Shown: piece by piece, positions 1 to 7,194 of the stretch
Position numbering within the stretch: the first letter of the stretch is position 1
Layout of the letters: each line of letters begins with the position of its first letter
Assembly (NCBI RefSeq): GCF_008386395.1
Contig: NZ_CP043761.1
Span: 3,348,001-3,412,000 of the forward strand
Length of the DNA stretch: 64,000 bases
Direction of reading: 5' to 3'
Origin: Paenibacillus sp. 37
Lineage (GTDB): Bacteria > Bacillota > Bacilli > Paenibacillales > Paenibacillaceae
The notes under the pieces: model-generated
Databases searched by the model: none
What the model saw: the letters and a program-made list of their open reading frames with translations, nothing else
What the model was told of the DNA's origin: nothing
Program-made: the position numbers and the translations under genes

Positions 1-205
1 GGCGGCAACGCAAGTCTGGGCAGCAACCTCTCCTCAGCTTGAGGGCAAAGGTGGTGTCTACTGCGAGGATTGTGACATCAGTGAAATGGCTCCAGAGGAT
101 GGAGGTTTCTACGGGGTCAAGAAGTATGCTATCGACCCTGAGCAAGCTCTTCGTCTATGGAAACTGTCCGTGGAGCTGACGGATACGGATATCCCAACCA
201 CGTAA
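1..205 (+). CDS. short-chain dehydrogenase, C-terminal part (partial)
   Basis: This is the last 67 codons of a gene that begins before the window; the reading frame starts at base 2 and ends at TAA 203-205. The peptide carries a late AATQVWAATSP segment, then YCEDCDI and a closing KKYAIDPEQALRLWKLS stretch. This is the usual C-terminal helix of the large short-chain dehydrogenase/reductase group that includes retinol-dehydrogenase-like and WW-domain-oxidoreductase-like proteins. The catalytic YxxxK and the nucleotide-binding glycines lie outside the window, so substrate and cofactor cannot be read. It is followed by its own terminator and is not part of the murB transcript. Confidence 0.75.
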   Translation, partial: AATQVWAATSPQLEGKGGVYCEDCDISEMAPEDGGFYGVKKYAIDPEQALRLWKLSVELTDTDIPTT

Positions 206-244
206 ACCCTTGATTTACACAACAATTAAATTGAGATACAAACT

Positions 245-278
245 AAACGCTACTGAAGTTGTCCGTAGCGTTTTTTTA
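245..278 (+). terminator. rho-independent terminator after dehydrogenase gene
   Basis: A perfect stem (AAACGCTAC at 245-253 pairing with GTAGCGTTT at 265-273) runs straight into a T tract. It ends the upstream dehydrogenase transcript. Confidence 0.85.
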
Positions 279-472
279 TATTTTTGCTCATACGAATTGA
301 GAAAGTAACATCCCTCATGGTTAGGTGAATATCATATATCAGAATAGAGGGAAGAAAGGATACATTATACGGCTCAGTGAAGTGAAATAACTGTGATGGA
401 TTGTAATGTGAGTGCTTTTCCATTTAAAATAGAGGAATCATGTTCTTTTTGAGAACGCAGGGAGAGAAAATC

Positions 473-1363
473 ATGAATATTTTTGAGCAACACATACCTT
501 TGGAAAAAGTGAAATTTAATGAACCGCTAAAAAATCACACGTTTATTAAAATTGGTGGTAAAGCAGATATCCTCATCCATCCAACAACGATAGACGAAAT
601 CACTAAAATCGTAGAGATTGCCAACATACATCAATTGCCGCTGACGGTTATTGGCAAAGGCTCCAACGTCATCATTAAAGATGGAGGCATCCGTGGTGTA
701 ACCATTTCCCTTAGTCATTTCGATCAAATTAAAGTGAGTGAGGACAGCATGATTGCCCAAAGCGGTGTTGATATCATTGATGTATCCAGACTTGCTTTGG
801 AGCATAGCTTAACTGGTTTGGAGTTTGCTTGCGGTATTCCCGGCAGCACGGGGGGCGCACTTTACATGAATGCGGGTGCCTATGGCGGTCAGATCGCAGA
901 TGTTGTTGAACGTGCGACTGTGATCACCAAAGACGGTGCAGTGTTGGAGATCCCGCGAGAAGAGATGAAGTTTGGATATCGAAATAGTCTCTTCAAGATG
1001 GATCACTATATCATACTGGAGGCCGAATTCGGGCTCAAAAAAGGAAACAAGGAAGATATTGCAAGTAAAATGAAGGAATTAACGTTCCTGAGAGAATCCA
1101 AGCAGCCGCTGGAATTCCCCTCTTGTGGAAGTGTATTTAAACGACCCGAAGGACATTTTGCCGGTAAACTGATTCAGGATTGTAACTTGCAGGGCACTCG
1201 CATCGGGGGCGCTGAAATTTCCATGAAGCATGCAGGTTTTATCGTAAATGTGGATCACGCTACTGCCCAGGATTATATGGATCTGATCCAATTTATTCAG
1301 AAGAAAGTATATGATACGTTCCAAGTTGAATTGGAAACCGAAGTCATCTTTCTGGGAGAGTAA
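473..1363 (+). CDS. murB: UDP-N-acetylenolpyruvoylglucosamine reductase MurB
   Basis: MurB is the FAD enzyme that reduces UDP-GlcNAc-enolpyruvate with NADPH to UDP-MurNAc, the second committed step of peptidoglycan precursor synthesis in the cytoplasm. The protein (296 aa) shows the FAD-binding segment GKGSNVIIKDGGIRG, the block GIPGSTGGALYMNAGAYGG, the YRNSLFK segment and the C-terminal CGSVFKRPEG block. Ser220 sits at the position of the proton-donating serine. The C-terminal RIGGAEISMKHAGFIVN run is also typical. An in-frame ATG at 440 exists, but the ATG at 473 follows GGGAGAG at good distance and gives the normal family length. The gene stands alone between two terminators rather than in a mur/div cluster, as is often seen for second copies in Firmicutes; whether another murB exists cannot be seen here. 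Confidence 0.95.
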   Translation: MNIFEQHIPLEKVKFNEPLKNHTFIKIGGKADILIHPTTIDEITKIVEIANIHQLPLTVIGKGSNVIIKDGGIRGVTISLSHFDQIKVSEDSMIAQSGVDIIDVSRLALEHSLTGLEFACGIPGSTGGALYMNAGAYGGQIADVVERATVITKDGAVLEIPREEMKFGYRNSLFKMDHYIILEAEFGLKKGNKEDIASKMKELTFLRESKQPLEFPSCGSVFKRPEGHFAGKLIQDCNLQGTRIGGAEISMKHAGFIVNVDHATAQDYMDLIQFIQKKVYDTFQVELETEVIFLGE

Positions 1364-1382
1364 CTTCATTGGAATCATTAGG

Positions 1383-1410
1383 AGGTCGCCTTTGGCGGCC
1401 TTTTTTGCTT
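1383..1410 (+). terminator. rho-independent terminator after murB
   Basis: The stem GGTCGCC/GGCGGCC with a TTT loop is followed by TTTTTT. The same stem family recurs after other genes in the window. Confidence 0.85.
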
Positions 1411-1504
1411 GAGGGAATGGTAGTGAAACAAGAATCCACATGCTAATTATGGTAATATCAGAGTGATTGTATTTAATATTTCATCGTTATCATAAGGAGT
1501 GTAC

Positions 1505-2206
1505 ATGGAGATGTTCAAACGTAACAGGAGAATCCTGCTAATCGCGGCTATGACAATTTTACTGTCGCCCTTGTCAGTCCTGACATATATGTATATGAAT
1601 GAACGTGCAGGCGGCCTAGCCGATCAACGGATATCTAAAGTTTGGGGATTAAGTGAACCTATACAGATTCCTATAGCGAACAGTCCTGAGAGGGCAGTTC
1701 AGGAATTTAGAGGTGAGTTTTATACCTCCCAATTTATTCATCAGGAGGCTGTAGACGGAGGCATGATTTTGTTCACACAAAAAAAGGGGCGGGAAAACAA
1801 CAGTAATCTTCAAATGGAGTATACCCGCAAGAACATGTTTGGATGGAAATGGGTATGGGGTGGAGGTTATTCCATAAGTGAGGGTCAACACACCAAGTTT
1901 GCTTTGGATTATATGAGTATACCGAAGTTGGATAAAGTTTCGGCACCGTTTCCCATGTTGTTTGGTAATATTAAAGATTCATCCATTAAACGTTTATATG
2001 TAGAGACCAAGGACGATGGAAAAGTGATTGAGACCGAAGCGAAACTGGTTGAGGTGAGTTCGGGACGTCTAATCTGGTATGTTTTCCTTCCTCCGTCAGC
2101 CGCTATCCCATATGTAATGAAGGGATTTAACGAAGAAGGGAAACTCATTACCCATGAACAAATTAAAGATGCCAATGACAGCGGGTCGTTAACTCTCCGA
2201 AAATGA
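1505..2206 (+). CDS. membrane-anchored protein of unknown function
   Basis: I do not recognise this 233-aa protein. It has a short basic N-terminus (KRNRR), one hydrophobic segment at about residues 9-28 (LLIAAMTILLSPLSVLTYMY), and then an extracytoplasmic soluble domain of about 200 residues rich in aromatic and charged residues. There is no lipobox cysteine, so it is probably an N-in, C-out anchored protein or has an uncleaved signal. ATG 1505 lies 5 nt after AAGGAG; GTG 1499 overlaps the Shine-Dalgarno and ATG 1511 is the only other candidate. It has its own terminator and stands alone between murB and the sugar-transport locus. The context gives no functional hint. Confidence 0.6.
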   Translation: MEMFKRNRRILLIAAMTILLSPLSVLTYMYMNERAGGLADQRISKVWGLSEPIQIPIANSPERAVQEFRGEFYTSQFIHQEAVDGGMILFTQKKGRENNSNLQMEYTRKNMFGWKWVWGGGYSISEGQHTKFALDYMSIPKLDKVSAPFPMLFGNIKDSSIKRLYVETKDDGKVIETEAKLVEVSSGRLIWYVFLPPSAAIPYVMKGFNEEGKLITHEQIKDANDSGSLTLRK

Positions 2207-2260
2207 TCTCGTGGACTATCTAGATACATATGGTAAAGGACAACAAACATTGATTCTTAA

Positions 2261-2288
2261 GAGGTCGCCTTATGGCGGCTTTTTTTAT
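2261..2288 (+). terminator. rho-independent terminator after unknown membrane protein gene
   Basis: A GGTCGCC/GGCGGCT-type hairpin with a TTAT loop is followed by TTTTTTT. Confidence 0.85.
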
Positions 2289-2474
2289 TGCCAATGTAGT
2301 ACCAACCATTCCGCCAGTGAATGAACCGATCCTGCAAACCCGCGTCACGCAAGCGATTGGCTCATGCTATGGCTGATTGAACGATTGTTTGCTGACCCCG
2401 CTCTCGCTTAACATGTGAACAGAGGAGCCTGCTCGTCATTCACCATCATTCTGTCAAAGGGGGCCTGCGATCGT

Positions 2475-3434
2475 ATGGCTGAGCTGTCGGAAACATCAAC
2501 GTTGCAACCCGGGGTTACAGTCAACAAACCCGTCAAACCAAGTTATCTGCGTAACATTCGAAAACACTGGATGTTGTATGTCATGATCCTGCCCGGCATT
2601 TTGTTCTATATTATTTTCAAGTACATTCCACTTGGCGGAAGCGTGATTGCATTTCAGAACTTTCAGATTATGAAAGGCATATGGAGCAGTCCATGGGTTG
2701 GCCTGGATAACTTCAAGTTTATTTTTACGTATCAGGACTTCTATCATGTGCTTCGGAACACAGCTCTGATTGCCTTATACAAACTGGTGATCGGATTTCC
2801 TGCTCCGATCCTGCTAGCGCTATTGTTCAACGAAGTGAGAAAAATGCTTGCCAAACGCTTTTTGCAGAGTCTGTTTTATCTGCCTCATTTTCTCTCCTGG
2901 GTTGTTGTCGGGGGGATCGTGTTTGAGGTGCTAGCCTCGGGTGGTTTTGTAAACGCTGTCCGTGGATGGTTCGGGTTCGAGCCGATCCTGTATATGCAGC
3001 AGGAGCAATATTTCCGACCTATTGTTGTCTTGTCCTCCATCTGGAAAGAGGTAGGGTGGGGAACGATTATATACCTCGCTGCGGTAAGTGGTATTGACCC
3101 CACGCAATATGAAGCGGCAGTGATGGACGGAGCGAACCGCTGGAAGCAAACGATCTACATTACATTGCCTGCGTTGTTCCCGACGATCTTAACCCTGTTC
3201 CTGCTGAATATCGGCAATTTCCTGGAACTTGGCTTTGATCAGATCTATAACCTGCTGACACCGATGACCTACTCGGTAGGGGATATCATTGAAACGTACG
3301 TATACCGCTCTGGTGTCCTGCAAGGGCAATATAGCGTAACAACAGCGATTGGTCTATTTCAGTCGGTGATTGGCTTCATTCTGCTCTGGGTCTTCAATCG
3401 GCTAGCGAGAAAATCAGGAGAGGGGTTGTGGTAA
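2475..3434 (+). CDS. Lpl-type sugar ABC transporter permease (LplB-like)
   Basis: This is an inner-membrane permease of the CUT1 group that carries large or complex saccharides (LplB/YtcP/YesP type), 319 aa with six predicted membrane segments. The EAA loop that docks the ATPase is visible near the C-terminal third (EAAVMDGANRWKQTIYITLPAL). The early IPLGGSVIAFQNFQ segment is typical of the LplB subgroup. The ATG at 2475 follows AAAGGGGG by 11 nt; an upstream in-frame ATG (2415) would add a non-conserved tail. The stop overlaps the next permease start by one base (TAATG), so the two subunits are translationally coupled. No ATPase gene is present in this locus, so a shared MsmX-type ATPase encoded elsewhere must energise it. 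Confidence 0.9.
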   Translation: MAELSETSTLQPGVTVNKPVKPSYLRNIRKHWMLYVMILPGILFYIIFKYIPLGGSVIAFQNFQIMKGIWSSPWVGLDNFKFIFTYQDFYHVLRNTALIALYKLVIGFPAPILLALLFNEVRKMLAKRFLQSLFYLPHFLSWVVVGGIVFEVLASGGFVNAVRGWFGFEPILYMQQEQYFRPIVVLSSIWKEVGWGTIIYLAAVSGIDPTQYEAAVMDGANRWKQTIYITLPALFPTILTLFLLNIGNFLELGFDQIYNLLTPMTYSVGDIIETYVYRSGVLQGQYSVTTAIGLFQSVIGFILLWVFNRLARKSGEGLW

Positions 3435-4306
3435 TGATCAAGCAGACGATTGGAGAAAAGCTGTTCCAAACCGCCAACTACATTTTCCTGACACTTGCGG
3501 CCTTTACGATGCTCCTTCCGTTGCTACATCTGCTTGCGGTTTCCCTGAGTTCGCCGGTTGCGGCAGACTCCAAAGAAGTATTTCTGTGGCCCGTTGGCTT
3601 TACTTTCGCGTCATGGAAACACATTCTACAAAGCTCGGGCTTATGGCAATCGTTCGGTGTAACCGTATTCATTACGGTAGTGGGTACTGCGCTTAGTATG
3701 TTATTTTCAGTGTTGACCGCTTTTCCGTTATCGCGCAGAGAATTCATGATTCGCAAACAAGTGATGCTGGGCATTGTAATTACGATGATTTTTAATGCCC
3801 CGATGATTCCATTTTTTCTGACGGTAAGGGAGCTGGGCATGATGAATTCCATCTGGTCCCTGATTATTCCTGGTGTAATTGGCACATTTAATATGGTCAT
3901 TCTGCGTACCTTTTTCATGAGCTTGCCCAAAGAACTTGATGACACGGCCCGAATCGACGGTTGCCATGACTTCCGGATTCTGTTTCAGATTTATTTGCCG
4001 CTATCCAAGCCGGTTCTGGCTACGGTCAGTCTGTTCTATGCGGTGGGATACTGGAACACGTTCCAGCGGGCGGTACTGTTTCTACGTGATCCAGGGCTAT
4101 GGCCTCTGCAGATGAAGCTGCGAGCGTATTTAACCAGCCCGGAGGAACTGGCCCAGGTAAATATGTTTCTTGGGGATTACAACTTCAATACAACCACGTT
4201 AAAGGCAGCGACGATACTTTTTGCAAGCGTTCCCATTATTTTGGTGTATCCTTATCTACAGAAGTATTTTGTGAAAGGTTCATTGCTCGGATCACTGAAA
4301 GAATAA
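3434..4306 (+). CDS. Lpl-type sugar ABC transporter permease (LplC-like)
   Basis: This is the second transmembrane subunit of the CUT1-type importer, 290 aa with six predicted membrane helices. It has a clear EAA-type loop (ELDDTARIDGCHDFRILFQIYLPLSKPVL region). The subgroup marks are those of LplC/YtdP-neighbour permeases: an N-terminal SLSSP segment and late YPYLQKYFVKGSLLGSLKE end. ATG 3434 uses the A of the preceding TAA, with AGGAGAGG about 10 nt upstream; the GTG at 3428 is too close to the Shine-Dalgarno. Together with the preceding permease and the following binding lipoprotein it forms a complete membrane part of an oligosaccharide importer. Confidence 0.9.
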   Translation: MIKQTIGEKLFQTANYIFLTLAAFTMLLPLLHLLAVSLSSPVAADSKEVFLWPVGFTFASWKHILQSSGLWQSFGVTVFITVVGTALSMLFSVLTAFPLSRREFMIRKQVMLGIVITMIFNAPMIPFFLTVRELGMMNSIWSLIIPGVIGTFNMVILRTFFMSLPKELDDTARIDGCHDFRILFQIYLPLSKPVLATVSLFYAVGYWNTFQRAVLFLRDPGLWPLQMKLRAYLTSPEELAQVNMFLGDYNFNTTTLKAATILFASVPIILVYPYLQKYFVKGSLLGSLKE

Positions 4307-4329
4307 ACCATGTTCAGGGGGATGATTTC

Positions 4330-5868
4330 ATGAGAAAACAACTTACCCGCAAGATGATGCCGCTAATGCTCAGTCTAGCCATGCTGTTGGTCGCTGGTTG
4401 TGGATCAGCGACTACAAGTTCCGGAAATGACGTTGGTAACGGCGAAGACAGTGGTGGAGCTGCAAAAGTCAAAGTATTCAAAAGCCATATGGGCGTTGGC
4501 AGCTTGCCAACTGCGGATAATCCACATGTGAAATACATTGCTGAACAGACGGGAGTCCAGTATGAGCTCATTACAACGCCTCCCGGTTCGGAGCCATCCG
4601 AATACTTGAACCTGATGATTGCCTCCGATGAACTGCCAGATATCCTGCGTCCGATTGGAGGCATTGAGCAGACACTGATTCAGCAGGGAGGCGCGTTACC
4701 ACTGGATGAACTCCTGCCTGAATATGCACCCCATGTGTGGGAGAGTATTCCTCAGGAAGCTTGGGATATCGTTCGCTCTGCTTCCCCTGATGGCAAAATC
4801 TATTATGTGCCCAAGGTATTCCTTGTGCCTGAACGTGCACCGTTAATTCGTCAGGATTGGGTGGATAAGGTGGACATGGAGATGCCAAAGACCACTGATG
4901 ATTATGTCGAGCTGCTCACAGCTTTCCGTGACAAGGACCCGAATGGCAACGGCAAACCGGATGAACTGCCAACAAGCGGCAGGGAATTCGGCAGATGGAT
5001 GGACCATTTGTTTGCGATGTACGGGGTAGCGATGTGGGAAGGGTATCCCGAATGGGATGAATACGATGGAAAAATCCAGTACGCAGGGACTACCGACAAT
5101 ATGCGGGAAGCAATCAAGTTCATTCGCATGTTATATGTGGAAAAACTGCTGGACAATGAAACCTTCCTGAACAAAGGGGAAGTGTGGCAGGCCAAAATCA
5201 ATAATAACCTCGTAGGCAGCTGGTACCATTTGCCTGCAAATGTGCGAGATCGGTACAATGCGATGCTGACCCAGGCTCCAGATGCCTACATTGCAGCAAT
5301 GCCCTTGCCCAAAGCCGAAGGGTTTGAAGCTTTTGTCACCCAGAAAAGCATGGGTGAACCGGAATGGATGATCCCAGCCACCAAACAGGATAATGCGCCA
5401 AATGCGCTGAAGCTGCTGGACTTCTTCTATAATCCTGAAAATGATGAGTTTGGTCGCTTCGGTCTTGAGGGTGAGCAGCATGAAGTCAAGGATGGACGCA
5501 AAGTCATTCTTCCACCTGCTGACAATAAACCGCTTGCCTTGGGTATGAAGAATCTGACCACAGCAGAAGACATGAACAAGCGGATTGAAGAGACATATCC
5601 GGAAGATCAGCAGCAAATGGTCAAAGACATGTTCAAAGTCAGCACTGCCGATGCGCGGCAAATTGCCGGTGACGGTCTGCCAGCCTCTGTGTATGAAGGT
5701 TTTCCTGATATCCAGTCTCACAAGTTGTTTCAAGAGGTATTGACCAAGATTGTCATCGGCGAGCTGCCGATCGAGGCTTATGATGAATATGTGAAGAAAT
5801 GGAATGCTTCCGGGGGCGAAGTGGTCACCCAGCGTGTACAGGAATGGTATGAGAAGGTGAGAAAATGA
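4330..5868 (+). CDS. extracellular solute-binding lipoprotein (LplA-like)
   Basis: This 512-aa lipoprotein is the substrate receptor of the adjacent importer. A basic N-terminus and hydrophobic core lead to the lipobox VAGC, so the mature protein would begin at lipidated Cys24 and face outward on the membrane. A Thr/Ser/Gly-rich linker follows. The long ~500-residue body and the QTGVQYEL, DELPDI and RQDWVDKV-type segments fit the large LplA/YtcQ group that binds oligosaccharides from plant cell wall polymers. ATG 4330 follows CAGGGGG by 8 nt; the same frame is open back to 4099 inside the permease gene, but that extension lacks a signal peptide. Its stop overlaps the next start (ATGA). Confidence 0.92.
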   Translation: MRKQLTRKMMPLMLSLAMLLVAGCGSATTSSGNDVGNGEDSGGAAKVKVFKSHMGVGSLPTADNPHVKYIAEQTGVQYELITTPPGSEPSEYLNLMIASDELPDILRPIGGIEQTLIQQGGALPLDELLPEYAPHVWESIPQEAWDIVRSASPDGKIYYVPKVFLVPERAPLIRQDWVDKVDMEMPKTTDDYVELLTAFRDKDPNGNGKPDELPTSGREFGRWMDHLFAMYGVAMWEGYPEWDEYDGKIQYAGTTDNMREAIKFIRMLYVEKLLDNETFLNKGEVWQAKINNNLVGSWYHLPANVRDRYNAMLTQAPDAYIAAMPLPKAEGFEAFVTQKSMGEPEWMIPATKQDNAPNALKLLDFFYNPENDEFGRFGLEGEQHEVKDGRKVILPPADNKPLALGMKNLTTAEDMNKRIEETYPEDQQQMVKDMFKVSTADARQIAGDGLPASVYEGFPDIQSHKLFQEVLTKIVIGELPIEAYDEYVKKWNASGGEVVTQRVQEWYEKVRK

Positions 5869-7193
5869 AAAAGAGATATGCCCTATGCGGGGTCAGCGGC
5901 AGAGCATTGGGACAATTTGCAAAACCAATTCATGAGCTGTTCTCTCATAATTCAGAGGTTGTCGCTTTGCTGGATACCGATCCTGCACGATTTGAAGTAT
6001 ATCGCGCCCGTTTTCCTGAGCACACAGAAGTAGCAGTATATGGAGCTTCGGATTTCGGGGTTATGGTCGATGAGACGCGGCCTGACTGTATCATCGTGGC
6101 TGGCAGGGACGATACTCATGCCCACTATATTGTTGCCGCGTTGGAGCGGGATCTCGATGTTATCACCGAAAAGCCGATGACGACTACTGGAGCTGATGCC
6201 AGACGCATTCTGGAAGCAGAAGCAAGGAGTAAGGGCAACGTCATCGTAACGTTCAATTATCGGTATATGCCGATCCATATGCGCATCAAGGAATTGATTC
6301 AGAAGGGGAAGCTCGGTCGCGTCACTTCCATCGACCTTAACTGGTATATCGATACCCATCACGGCTCCAGTTATTTTAAACGGTGGAACCGTGAACGGGC
6401 ATTCTCGGGCGGTCTGTCTGTCCATAAAAGTACCCACCACTTTGATCTGGTCCAGTGGTGGATCAATCAAAAGCCAGTTGAAGTTTTTGCCTATGGAGCA
6501 CTGAACTATTACGGGGCTGAAGGTGAATGGAATCCGGCACAGGAGGACGGAAGACATTGCCGTACATGCCATGTCTCAGAAGATTGCGCCTATTATTCCC
6601 GCTGGACGTCCCGCAGTCGTCAGATCCGGGTACCGGATGACCATCTGAACCAGCTCGGTACAGCAAGCCAGCAGGAGTTTCCATACACTTCATACCGCCC
6701 CGACCAGTGTATCTTCGATTCCACCATTGAGATTGAAGACACGTATGCCGCAACAGTGAAATATAGTGGCGGCGCGCTGATGAGTTATTCGGTCAATTTC
6801 TCACTTCCTTACGAAGGGTACCGTTTGGCGATAAATGGCACGAAGGGCAGGCTAGAAACATTGGAGTATCATATGCCGGCCCGGACGCCTTTTCCCACAC
6901 CCGTCCAGACGATCGATTACTTTCCGCTCTTTGGTTCAAAAGAAACGATCCATGTTGTTCATCGTGAAGGCGGACATGGAGGAGGAGATCCACTGCTGCT
7001 GGAGGATATTTTTCTCGGCGAAGATAAGAGACGCCCTTACCGAATTCTGTCTGGCGCTGAAGACGGCGCTTATTCCGTTGCCGCTGGAGAAGCAGTGTGG
7101 CGATCTGTGGAAGAGCATCGGCCTATTTCCATAGACGAAGTGCTGGGTGGTTGGAACAGCAGAGTGCCCACACACAAAGGGAGGGAGAAGTGA
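5865..7193 (+). CDS. Gfo/Idh/MocA family NAD(P)-dependent oxidoreductase
   Basis: This 442-aa cytoplasmic oxidoreductase has an N-terminal Rossmann fold (starting KKRYALCGVSGRALG), the family EKP signature at Glu102-Lys103-Pro104, and a C-terminal alpha/beta substrate domain. Members oxidise or epimerise sugars, and a few hydrolyse glycosides by an NAD-dependent elimination route. A cysteine/histidine cluster (HCRTCHVSEDCAYYS, around residue 231) is inserted before the C-terminal strands and may bind a metal. The start overlaps the lipoprotein stop by ATGA. Its place in the operon suggests it acts on a sugar released from the imported oligosaccharide, possibly a uronate or deoxy sugar; the exact reaction cannot be read from sequence. 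Confidence 0.88.
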   Translation: MKKRYALCGVSGRALGQFAKPIHELFSHNSEVVALLDTDPARFEVYRARFPEHTEVAVYGASDFGVMVDETRPDCIIVAGRDDTHAHYIVAALERDLDVITEKPMTTTGADARRILEAEARSKGNVIVTFNYRYMPIHMRIKELIQKGKLGRVTSIDLNWYIDTHHGSSYFKRWNRERAFSGGLSVHKSTHHFDLVQWWINQKPVEVFAYGALNYYGAEGEWNPAQEDGRHCRTCHVSEDCAYYSRWTSRSRQIRVPDDHLNQLGTASQQEFPYTSYRPDQCIFDSTIEIEDTYAATVKYSGGALMSYSVNFSLPYEGYRLAINGTKGRLETLEYHMPARTPFPTPVQTIDYFPLFGSKETIHVVHREGGHGGGDPLLLEDIFLGEDKRRPYRILSGAEDGAYSVAAGEAVWRSVEEHRPISIDEVLGGWNSRVPTHKGREK

Positions 7194-7194
7194 C

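Noticed and set aside
3478..3945. 155-aa antisense frame opposite the second permease, and similar long antisense frames opposite other real genes
   Set aside because: They are shadows of strongly coding sense frames and have no ribosome sites or promoters.
4099..4330. Long in-frame extension of the solute-binding protein into the permease gene
   Set aside because: It would hide the lipoprotein signal peptide, while ATG 4330 has a good ribosome site.
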